Assembly (NCBI GenBank): GCA_944381495.1
Contig: CALWLJ010000003.1
Span: forward strand, 124,001-188,000
Length of the DNA: 64,000 nt
Source: an uncultured Mediterraneibacter sp.
GTDB taxonomy: Bacteria; Bacillota; Clostridia; Lachnospirales; Lachnospiraceae
Direction of reading: 5' to 3'
Part shown: positions 26,148-33,457 of the stretch, piece after piece
Numbering within the stretch: the first letter of the stretch is position 1
How the letters are laid out: each line of letters begins with the position of its first letter
Translations under genes and position numbers: made by a program
The notes under the pieces: generated by a model
What the model was told of the DNA's origin: nothing
Databases searched by the model: none
Seen by the model: the letters and a program-made list of their open reading frames with translations, nothing else

Positions 26148-27445
26148 ATCTTTTTCTGTTCCTCTTCTTCCGATTCTTCCTGTTCTCCCTGCTCCAGCAT
26201 CTCAAGAAATGCCTCCAGCCGTGTCTTGATCTGTCCGTCATGGCTGTTGCGCCGGTCGATGCCGTCCCCATCCAGGATCAGCATGGGGATATCCATTTCC
26301 TGCATCTTTTCTTTCAGCAGGATGCTGCCTCCGGAGGACTGTTTGCAGCCCCAGTGGCAGAACTGGATCACCGCGTCCGGATGCAGGGTTTCAGCCAGCT
26401 TTCCGACCATTTCCGCTTTATGTGAATAAGAGCCATTGTACAGATTCCGTATGATCTTCTTTGCCAGGGCATGGAACGGTTTCGTATCATCCATTTCCTC
26501 CATAGAGTCCATGATGATATCACTGGCAATGATCTGATATTTCTGATTCGTATTAAAATAACTCTGCAGCGTCTCCTGATAGAACGGCAGCAGATGGATC
26601 CAGAGGATCTTCTTTCCCTCGAACTTCGGATATTTCCTGATATCCTCGATCATAAACCGGATCAAATCCAGAAACTCCTGGGTCCCGATGAGAAGATGCA
26701 TTCCCATCATCATATAGAGATGGCTGATCAGCTCTCCCGGATAGTATCTCTGGCTCTGAAGCCGGAAGAACTCCATCAGCGCCCGTCTGGTCTCGTTCTC
26801 GATCCGGATGGCGCTGTGCAGCTTCTCCTCATCAAACTTCTTGCCAAAGCGCCGTTCCAGCTCCCCGGTGAAATCCTTCAGCTGCTGCGCCAGATAATCC
26901 ACCGATGCCTCATCGTCTCTGTAAGGCACATCAAGAAACGTAAACGGCACACCCTTGCGCTTCTCCAGATACCGGAATGTATTCAGGTTCCCATCGCAGG
27001 ACAGCGACGTGGTCACTGCATATTCCGGCACCGGAACCGCGCCGCTGTCAATGGCTCCAACAAATGTTTTGTGATAGGAGCACAGCGTGGGAGCAATGCC
27101 CGTATTCTGCGCATAATCAATAAAATAATCCTCCAGGTGATACCCGCTGAAATAGCAGGAAAGACATTCAATGGACAGAGTGCTAAGGCCAAAGCATCCT
27201 ATGATCTCACAGGGCGCAAAGATATTGCCCCACACATAGCTGTCCGGACGGCCGAGGGAATCCGCCACCAGCGACATCATCATTGTCTCCAGCTTCTGAT
27301 ACCCCTTGGAAATTTCTTTCTTCGGAAGCAGCTTCATACGGAGCTTGTTCAGCTTGAAGCCCAGCAGCATCTGATCCCAGCTCTCGCCGGGATGCTCTAC
27401 TGTCTCTTCTTTTACATGATCGATATATTTATCTGCGATCCACAT
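26141..27445 (-). CDS. 2-Hydroxyacyl-CoA dehydratase family / double-cubane cluster-like protein
   Basis: A 434-residue partner of the fused protein downstream. Cysteines that could hold an iron-sulfur cluster occur in FAPCEIIGCFGLS, IECLSCYFSGYH and QFCHWGCKQSSGG, as in HgdA/HgdB-type and YjiM-type proteins. The start at 27445 is chosen because GGAGGG lies seven bases upstream; ATG at 27460 lies before that site. It is the first gene of a two-gene operon with a structured leader. Whether it dehydrates a 2-hydroxyacyl-CoA or is a double-cubane reductase cannot be decided here; no CoA transferase is adjacent. Confidence 0.78.
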   Translation of the reverse strand: MWIADKYIDHVKEETVEHPGESWDQMLLGFKLNKLRMKLLPKKEISKGYQKLETMMMSLVADSLGRPDSYVWGNIFAPCEIIGCFGLSTLSIECLSCYFSGYHLEDYFIDYAQNTGIAPTLCSYHKTFVGAIDSGAVPVPEYAVTTSLSCDGNLNTFRYLEKRKGVPFTFLDVPYRDDEASVDYLAQQLKDFTGELERRFGKKFDEEKLHSAIRIENETRRALMEFFRLQSQRYYPGELISHLYMMMGMHLLIGTQEFLDLIRFMIEDIRKYPKFEGKKILWIHLLPFYQETLQSYFNTNQKYQIIASDIIMDSMEEMDDTKPFHALAKKIIRNLYNGSYSHKAEMVGKLAETLHPDAVIQFCHWGCKQSSGGSILLKEKMQEMDIPMLILDGDGIDRRNSHDGQIKTRLEAFLEMLEQGEQEESEEEEQKKIC

Positions 27446-27533
27446 AGTAAATCCCTCCATAACTTACAGAGGGATCCCGTTTCAGAGCAGACGTCTTTGT
27501 CTGTCTTCATTCAGGAATCCCTCCGTGTAAAGA
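27446..27533 (-). promoter_or_regulatory. Structured leader with possible ribosome-binding-site switch
   Basis: Reading the minus strand, GAGGGAT (27523-27517), ATCCCTC (27475-27469) and GAGGGAT of the ribosome binding site (27457-27451) occur in order. The middle element can pair with either neighbour, so the site is free in one fold and hidden in the other. An inner hairpin CAGAC-AAAGAC-GTCTG lies in the first fold. No known riboswitch class is recognised. Confidence 0.5.
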
Positions 27534-27612
27534 TATACCACATTTCCACGAAAATTTCCAGGGGAAATATTCCCACGCAAATTCAAAATACTATTTCAAA
27601 ACTGCCCCATAC

Positions 27613-27662
27613 ATAAAAAAACAGGGAATCAGCGTACAGCATCCGCCATACCCCGATTCCCC
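27613..27662 (-). terminator. Terminator after trxA
   Basis: On the minus strand GGGGAATC (27662-27655) pairs with GATTCCCT (27630-27623), followed by a run of T residues at 27622-27613. Confidence 0.75.
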
Positions 27663-27683
27663 GAAACCATATTCTTTTTTCAG

Positions 27684-27992
27684 TTACTTCACCAGCTCCA
27701 GCAGCCTGCTCTTCGGCACTGCTCCTACCTGCTTACCAGCCACTTCTCCGTTTTTAAAGGAGATAAAGGTAGGAATGCTCATCACGCCATATCTCTGAGC
27801 CAGTTCGATCTGCTCGTCGATATTGATCTTACATACCTTGACGCCTGCCTCCTCATTGGAAATCTCCTCCACGACCGGTCCCATCATCTTGCAGGGTCCG
27901 CACCAGTCCGCATAAAAATCAACCAGCACCGGCTGATTCGCCTGCATAACTTCCTGTTCAAAATTATCTGTCGTCAGTTTTACTACTGCCAT
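27684..27992 (-). CDS. trxA: Thioredoxin
   Basis: Small cytoplasmic dithiol reductase of 102 residues. The active site WCGPCK follows VLVDFYADWCGPCKMMGPV, and the cis-proline loop MSIPTFISFKNGE is present, so both catalytic cysteines and the fold are intact. AGGAGG precedes the ATG. The gene is monocistronic between its own terminator and a repeat-bearing upstream region. It may supply electrons to ribonucleotide reductase and peroxidases; no dedicated thioredoxin reductase is adjacent. Confidence 0.96.
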   Translation of the reverse strand: MAVVKLTTDNFEQEVMQANQPVLVDFYADWCGPCKMMGPVVEEISNEEAGVKVCKINIDEQIELAQRYGVMSIPTFISFKNGEVAGKQVGAVPKSRLLELVK

Positions 27993-28046
27993 ATCTATAT
28001 CCTCCTTTTTCTGTCATCTTGTTCTGATGCTATTGGTATACCATGG

Positions 28047-28122
28047 TCACTAGGCTCGTGAAATACCTCGCCAAGTGTCCAGGCATATATTCTCACTAGG
28101 CTCGAAAACACCTTGCCAAGTG
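28047..28122. repeat. Tandem hairpin repeat upstream of trxA
   Basis: Two 30-base copies of TCACTAGGCTCG-N-CC(T)-GCCAAGTG (28047-28077 and 28093-28122), period about 46. Each can fold because CACTAGGC nearly complements GCCAAGTG. An outer TGGTATACCA (28033-28044) and TTATACCA (28129-28136) frame the pair. I see no copy elsewhere in the window. The rest of the 273-base gap holds nothing else I can support. Confidence 0.6.
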
Positions 28123-28265
28123 ATCATATTATACCACATTATTAATTTTTTTCCGTGACAAAATCACATTATTTGTAATTCCTCAGACTTCTATTCATCC
28201 CGCCTGCAGTCTCCAGGCAGAGAGCGCCCTGCCGGACGACACAGCGGACATGAACAGCAGCCTGC

Positions 28266-28931
28266 TTATATCTGCCCCAGTTTCCCTGCGTCAAGAACCT
28301 CCACCTTTCCCCGTCCCAGCCGGACCAGACCTTCCGTCTGGAACTGCTTCAACAGTCTGCTCACCACTTCTCTTGCCGTTCCCGCATCCCGGGCCAGCGC
28401 TTCATGTGTGACCGGGAACTCATCGCTTTCCGCCATGGCCCGGTGTTCCAGGAGAACGCCCGCCAGACGGGAGGCCACGTTGGAAAATACAAACTGGTTG
28501 AAGAGCCACATCATATCCGAGAACTTCTCCGAAACCATCTCCACGGTATAATCTTTGACCGCGCCGTTCTCGTCGTAGAGCCGCTTATAGACTTTCTTCG
28601 GGATTGTATAGACCACACAGTCCGTCTCCATCTCCATATCCAGTTCCACATCCATGCCGTTCAGCATACAGGCTGCGCTCAGGATGCTCACATCCCCGTC
28701 CATCAGACGGAAAAGAGTGATATCTCCTCCGTTTGGCGATGTGAGAAAGATACGGGCTCTGCCCTTTTCAATGATCTGTACTCCGGCACATTCGCCTCCG
28801 CCGAAATGAAGCCTTGTCTTCTTCTCGCACAACGTTCTGGTAGTGCCCAGTTCCATCAGCTCTTTCTGTTCCGCACTCAGTTCCTCCCAGAAAGGGAATG
28901 ACCGCCGGAATATTTCTGTCAGTTCTGCCAT
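28266..28931 (-). CDS. Crp/Fnr family transcriptional regulator
   Basis: A 221-residue regulator: an N-terminal cyclic-nucleotide-binding-type jelly roll (residues about 20-130, ILSAACMLNGMDVELDMEME region) and a C-terminal winged helix (THEALARDAGTAREVVSRLLKQF). No FNR-type cysteine cluster is visible, as only isolated cysteines occur. The start at 28931 follows AGGTGG; upstream in-frame ATGs have weaker sites. It is monocistronic and divergent from the alarmone synthetase gene. The signal and targets are not evident. Related Clostridia use such proteins for redox, nitrosative or carbon signals. Confidence 0.82.
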   Translation of the reverse strand: MAELTEIFRRSFPFWEELSAEQKELMELGTTRTLCEKKTRLHFGGGECAGVQIIEKGRARIFLTSPNGGDITLFRLMDGDVSILSAACMLNGMDVELDMEMETDCVVYTIPKKVYKRLYDENGAVKDYTVEMVSEKFSDMMWLFNQFVFSNVASRLAGVLLEHRAMAESDEFPVTHEALARDAGTAREVVSRLLKQFQTEGLVRLGRGKVEVLDAGKLGQI

Positions 28932-29211
28932 TTTATCTGTTCCACCTTTCCCCATCCGCCAGGCAATAAAAATCAAACGTCCTGCGCAGACTTTCCATTC
29001 AGGATGACTATTATCCCCAAAACAGCCATTATCCAAAATCAATATGGAACCAGTATAAAACACAGAATCTGATAAATCAAGCCACCTGCAGACACACCAT
29101 ATTTTCTTTTATATGTTCCCCAATCTTTATAAAATCATAAGATTCTATGCACGAATTTGTCACATTCTGGTCCTAAACTCATCTATGAACATTGAAGGGA
29201 GTATGATATCA

Positions 29212-29808
29212 ATGACAACAGAACAGTATTACTCGCTGATCCCGCCCTATCAGGACGCTCTCAGTCTGATCCTGACGCGTCTGGAGATCCTGGATCACGC
29301 AGTATACGAAAAGGAAGGATTCCGCCCGATCCACAGCATCACCCACCGGATCAAGGAGAAAGAGAGCATGGAAAAGAAACTGAAAAAGAAGGGGGCTGAC
29401 GAGACCTGTGAAAATGCCCGGACCATGCTCAAGGACATTGCCGGGATCCGGGTCATCTGCTTTTTCGAACAGGACATCCGTCATCTGGCTGAAGCGCTGA
29501 AAAAGCAGTCCGACCTTGTGATCATCCGGGAAAAGGATTACATAGCAACGCCAAAGCCCAATGGTTACCGGAGCTATCATCTGATCGTAGGTGTTCCCAT
29601 CTATCACATGGACAGCATGGAGTATTTCCCGGTGGAGATCCAGTTTCGGACCATTTCCATGGACTTCTGGGCTGCCATGGAACACCGGATCTGCTACAAG
29701 AACCAGCCGTTCAACGAGATGGAAATGAAAAGCGCTTTCCGCCAGTATGCGGAAATCCTGGAAAAAATGGAGAAGTCTTTTGAAGTTTACAGCGAAAACG
29801 GAGCCTGA
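29212..29808 (+). CDS. Small alarmone synthetase (RelQ/YjbM-type)
   Basis: Synthesises (p)ppGpp from ATP and GTP or GDP. The 198 residues are a single RelA/SpoT synthetase domain without HD hydrolase or regulatory domains: HSITHRIKEKESMEKKLKKK, DIAGIRVICFFEQDI, the substrate segment PKPNGYRSYHLIV and VEIQFRTISMDFWAAMEH. The start at 29212 follows AAGGGAG at ten bases; upstream in-frame ATGs at 29185 and 29203 are less well placed. Length fits RelQ/SAS1 (about 210). Its hairpin terminator overlaps the stop codon. Confidence 0.9.
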   Translation: MTTEQYYSLIPPYQDALSLILTRLEILDHAVYEKEGFRPIHSITHRIKEKESMEKKLKKKGADETCENARTMLKDIAGIRVICFFEQDIRHLAEALKKQSDLVIIREKDYIATPKPNGYRSYHLIVGVPIYHMDSMEYFPVEIQFRTISMDFWAAMEHRICYKNQPFNEMEMKSAFRQYAEILEKMEKSFEVYSENGA

Positions 29809-29825
29809 GCAGCTCCGTTTTTCTT
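29796..29825 (+). terminator. Terminator of the alarmone synthetase gene
   Basis: AACGGAGC and GCTCCGTT form an eight-base stem over the stop codon, followed by TTTTCTT. Confidence 0.7.
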
Positions 29826-29859
29826 GTCCGCCTGGTCCGCCGCTCGCGGAAATGATGAA

Positions 29860-29908
29860 TATGCAAGAGGGACAGATCTGTAAAACAGAATCCATCCCTC
29901 CTGCATAT
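29860..29908 (-). terminator. Imperfect hairpin after purD
   Basis: On the minus strand TATGCAGGAGGGA pairs with TCCCTCTTGCATA with one mismatch. The T-run is weak. It lies 25 bases after the purD stop. Confidence 0.5.
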
Positions 29909-29932
29909 AGATTATGAGCCATTCTGAACTTT

Positions 29933-31204
29933 CTAGGCTTCATCAATAGCCTTTCCGATGTCATGTCTCATATATTTATTCTCAAATTGTACCCATTCCG
30001 TAGCGGCATAAGCATTGGCTCTTGCCTCTTTCAGATCTTTGCCCTTCGCAGTCACACCAAGCACGCGTCCGCCGTTGGTCACGATCTGACCATCCTGGAA
30101 CTTTGTTCCGGCATGGAAGCAGTAGTAGCCCTCATGCTTCTTGAACTCATCCAGTCCGGTAATGGGGAATCCCTTCTCATACTTCACCGGATAACCATCG
30201 GAAGCCAGCACTACGCAGACCGCCGCATTGTCCTCAAACTGCAGGTCGATCTGATCCAGTGTCCCGTCGATGCATGCTTCCACAACATCGATGATATCAT
30301 TCTTCATCCTCGGAAGAACCACCTGCGCCTCCGGATCTCCGAAACGGGCATTGTACTCCAGCACCTTCGGTCCGTCTGCAGTGAGCATCAGTCCGAAGAA
30401 GATCACGCCTTTGAAGGGGCGTCCTTCTGCAGCCATAGCGTCAACAGTGGGCTGGTAAATATATTTCTGGCAGAACTCATCCACTTCCTTCGTGTAGAAA
30501 GGACTCGGGGAGAATGTTCCCATTCCGCCTGTGTTCAGTCCGGTATCACCGTCTCCCGCCCGCTTATGGTCCTGAGCGCTTGTCATGGTCTTGATGGTCT
30601 TTCCGTCCACAAAGGAAAGGACAGACACCTCGCGGCCGGTCATGAACTCCTCGATGACCATCTCATTTCCTGCGGAGCCGAACTTCTTGTCCAGCATGAT
30701 GGTGCGTACGCCTTCCTTCGCCTCCTCCAGGTTCTGACAGATCAGCACGCCTTTTCCAAGTGCAAGTCCGTCAGCTTTCAGAACGATAGGGAATTTTGCT
30801 GTCTCAAGATAGGCCAGCGCCTTGTCAGGATCTGTAAAATTCTCATAGGCAGCTGTCGGAATATTGTATTTCTTCATGAGATCCTTTGAAAATGCCTTGG
30901 ATCCCTCCAGGATAGCCGCATTCTTTCTGGGGCCGAAGGTACGGATACCTGCCTCCTCCAGGATATCTACCAGGCCTCCCACCAGAGGATCATCCATTCC
31001 TACGATACACAGATCGATCTCTTTCTCTCTGGCAAATGCCGCCAGCTTGTCAAATTCCATTGCGCCGATGTCCACGCACTCCGCATACTCTGCGATCCCG
31101 GCATTGCCCGGAGCACAGTAGATCTTATCCGCTTTCGGGCTCTTCGCCACGCTGGCTGCGATGGCATGCTCTCTTCCGCCGCTTCCTACTATCAGTACCT
31201 TCAT
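29933..31204 (-). CDS. purD: Phosphoribosylamine-glycine ligase
   Basis: ATP-grasp enzyme that joins glycine to phosphoribosylamine in purine synthesis. The 423 residues start VLIVGSGGREHAIAASVAKS and contain KADGLALGKGV, the family signature RFGDPEAQVVLPR, and NTGGMGTFSPSPF. Spacing to purN is 30 bases. It is the last gene of the cluster purE-purM-purN-purD. The remaining de novo genes (purF, purL, purC, purH, purB) are not in the window. Confidence 0.97.
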   Translation of the reverse strand: MKVLIVGSGGREHAIAASVAKSPKADKIYCAPGNAGIAEYAECVDIGAMEFDKLAAFAREKEIDLCIVGMDDPLVGGLVDILEEAGIRTFGPRKNAAILEGSKAFSKDLMKKYNIPTAAYENFTDPDKALAYLETAKFPIVLKADGLALGKGVLICQNLEEAKEGVRTIMLDKKFGSAGNEMVIEEFMTGREVSVLSFVDGKTIKTMTSAQDHKRAGDGDTGLNTGGMGTFSPSPFYTKEVDEFCQKYIYQPTVDAMAAEGRPFKGVIFFGLMLTADGPKVLEYNARFGDPEAQVVLPRMKNDIIDVVEACIDGTLDQIDLQFEDNAAVCVVLASDGYPVKYEKGFPITGLDEFKKHEGYYCFHAGTKFQDGQIVTNGGRVLGVTAKGKDLKEARANAYAATEWVQFENKYMRHDIGKAIDEA

Positions 31205-31234
31205 AAGTGCCTCCTTTTCCTTGTATCAGACTGA

Positions 31235-31858
31235 TCAGTCTATCACTGTTTTATTGCCTTCTACTCTGACTCTGCCGTTTGCGATCAGATCAATCGCTCT
31301 TGGCAGGATCTTCCACTCTGCCTGCTCCATCACTCTTCTCTGAAGCACCTCCGGTGTATCTCCCTGTTCCACTTCCACTGCCTTCTGCAGGATGATCGGC
31401 CCGGTATCCGTGCCCTCATCTACAAAATGTACAGTTGCTCCTACAACCTTCACTCCCCGGGCTAGGGCGGCTTCATGCACCTTCAGCCCGTAATATCCCT
31501 TTCCGCAGAAGGAAGGGATCAGAGACGGATGAATATTGATCATCCGGTTCCGGTACCTCTGGATCATAGCCGGCGGGATCACCACCAGGAATCCTGCCAG
31601 GACAATCAGATCCGGCTGCAGTCCGTCCACTGCCTCAAGGAGCTTCTCATTGAAGATCTCTCTGGTCTCATAGTCCTTCGGAGAAACGCACAGGGACGGG
31701 ATTCCGTTCTCCTCCGCCCTCTTAAGAGCATAGGCATTCCGGTTGTTGCTGATGACTCCAACGATCTCGGTGTTGGTGATCGTCCCGTCTTTCACTCCGT
31801 CGATGATGGCCTGAAGGTTGGTTCCCCCTCCGGATACCATCACTGCGATCCTTAACAT
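31235..31858 (-). CDS. purN: Phosphoribosylglycinamide formyltransferase
   Basis: Transfers a formyl group from 10-formyltetrahydrofolate to GAR. The 207 residues contain IAVMVSGGGTNLQAI, VISNNRNAYALKRA, the catalytic Asn-His-Asp set in MINIHPSLIPSF and HFVDEGTDTGPII. It overlaps purM by seven bases and precedes purD, so purine synthesis steps two, three and five are encoded together. Confidence 0.96.
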   Translation of the reverse strand: MLRIAVMVSGGGTNLQAIIDGVKDGTITNTEIVGVISNNRNAYALKRAEENGIPSLCVSPKDYETREIFNEKLLEAVDGLQPDLIVLAGFLVVIPPAMIQRYRNRMINIHPSLIPSFCGKGYYGLKVHEAALARGVKVVGATVHFVDEGTDTGPIILQKAVEVEQGDTPEVLQRRVMEQAEWKILPRAIDLIANGRVRVEGNKTVID

Positions 31859-32877
31859 AAAGTCACTCCCTTTTCTCCGGCCTCGATCTGGCCCACTACA
31901 TAAGGATCCTCTCCCGCGGCACGGATTGCCTCCATGGCCTTATCCACATCTTTTTCATCTACTGCAACGATCATTCCCAGGCCCATGTTGAATGTATTGT
32001 ACATCATGTGTTCCTCTACATCGCCCTCTTCCGCGATCATAGCGAATACCGGCGGTACCGGATAGCTGTCTTTGCGGATCACGGCCCGGGTGCCTTCCTT
32101 CAGCATACGGGGAACATTCTCATAGAACCCGCCGCCTGTGATATGGCTGCAGGCTTTCACAGTCACCCCTGCATCCTTAATGCTCTTCAGCGCCTTCACA
32201 TAAATCTTCGTAGGAGCCAGCAGCGCTTCACCCAGAGTGCAGCCCAGTCTGTCATAATAAGTGTCCAGTGCTTCTCTCTCCATGGGGAACACCTTTCTCA
32301 CGAGAGAAAATCCGTTGCTGTGCACCCCTGAGGAAGCCATTCCGATCAGCACATCCCCTGCTTTCAGGTCCTCCCCTGTGATCATATCCTTTTTATCACA
32401 TACACCTACAGCAAATCCGGCCAGATCATATTCCTCCGGCGCCATCAGGCCCGGGTGCTCTGCCGTCTCGCCGCCGATCAGCGCCGCGCCGGACTGCAGA
32501 CATCCTTCAGCCACACCCTTTACGATATCCGCGATCTTCTCCGGCTCATTCTTGCCGCAGGCAATATAGTCCAGGAAGAAAAGGGGCTCTCCGCCTGCAC
32601 AGGCAATATCATTTACACACATGGCAACAGCGTCGATCCCGATAGTATCATGCTTGTCCAGGATCATAGCGAGCTTCACCTTGGTTCCGCAGCCATCCGT
32701 ACCGGACAGCAGCACCGGTTCTTCCATCTCTTTGATCTTCGCCAGAGAAAAGGCGCCGGAGAATCCTCCCAGACCGCCCAGCACTTCCGGGCGCATGGTC
32801 TTCTTCACATGTTCCTTCATAAGTTCCACTGATTTGTAGCCGGCTTCAATATCAACGCCCGCATTCTTATAATCCAT
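31852..32877 (-). CDS. purM: Phosphoribosylformylglycinamidine cyclo-ligase
   Basis: Closes the imidazole ring to form AIR. The 341 residues include YKSVELMKEHVKKTMRPEV, GTDGCGTKVKLA, the substrate region IGGETAEHPGLM, and ACSHITGGGFYENVPRML near the C-terminus. It overlaps the purN start and follows purE after about 67 bases. Confidence 0.97.
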   Translation of the reverse strand: MDYKNAGVDIEAGYKSVELMKEHVKKTMRPEVLGGLGGFSGAFSLAKIKEMEEPVLLSGTDGCGTKVKLAMILDKHDTIGIDAVAMCVNDIACAGGEPLFFLDYIACGKNEPEKIADIVKGVAEGCLQSGAALIGGETAEHPGLMAPEEYDLAGFAVGVCDKKDMITGEDLKAGDVLIGMASSGVHSNGFSLVRKVFPMEREALDTYYDRLGCTLGEALLAPTKIYVKALKSIKDAGVTVKACSHITGGGFYENVPRMLKEGTRAVIRKDSYPVPPVFAMIAEEGDVEEHMMYNTFNMGLGMIVAVDEKDVDKAMEAIRAAGEDPYVVGQIEAGEKGVTLC

Positions 32878-32944
32878 ACTGTTGTCTCCTTTTATATACG
32901 CAGGACCGCACTGTGCGTCAGCCGGTCCCGCTTCCCGTTTTCTC

Positions 32945-33457
32945 TTATTTCTCCTTCAGGTACTCCTCGTATCCGACTACTTTCAGACGGTCAGACTTTG
33001 CCTGAACTGTATTCTTCATCTCTTCTGAATAAGCTTTCAGTTTTCCAAGGATCTCATCATCAGAAACTGCAAGGATCTTCGCCGCAAGGATCGCAGCGTT
33101 CATCCCGCCGTCAATGGCAACTGTAGCGACCGGGATTCCCGGCGGCATCTGTACGATGGAGTAAAGTGCATCCACACCGTCCAGATTCTTGGATGACATG
33201 GGAACACCGATCACCGGCATGGGGAACAGTGCGGCACACATTCCGGGGAGATGCGCGGCCATTCCTGCACCAGCGATGATCACCTTGATCCCTTTTCCTT
33301 CCGCTGACTTCGCCCAGTCAAAAAACACATCCGGCATACGGTGTGCGGAGATGATCGTCATCTCATAATCGATCCCCAGCTTGTCCAGCATAGCGGCAGC
33401 CTTGCTCATCACTTTCAGGTCAGAGTCGCTGCCCATCACGATTCCTACTTTTGGCAT
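32945..33457 (-). CDS. purE: N5-carboxyaminoimidazole ribonucleotide mutase
   Basis: Class I PurE, 170 residues. GIVMGSDSDLKVM binds the phosphate, SAHRMPD carries the catalytic histidine, and AGAGMAAHLPGMCAA is the central loop. Class I enzymes need PurK upstream, which is not in this window. The start overlaps the end of the M29 peptidase gene by 13 bases, so purE is read from a transcript that begins upstream of that peptidase. Confidence 0.96.
   Translation of the reverse strand: MPKVGIVMGSDSDLKVMSKAAAMLDKLGIDYEMTIISAHRMPDVFFDWAKSAEGKGIKVIIAGAGMAAHLPGMCAALFPMPVIGVPMSSKNLDGVDALYSIVQMPPGIPVATVAIDGGMNAAILAAKILAVSDDEILGKLKAYSEEMKNTVQAKSDRLKVVGYEEYLKEK

Noticed and set aside
27446-27600. A T-box or known riboswitch before the dehydratase-type operon
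   Set aside because: No T-box sequence (GGGTGGNACCGCG-like) and no recognisable riboswitch core is present; only the three-element switch can be supported.
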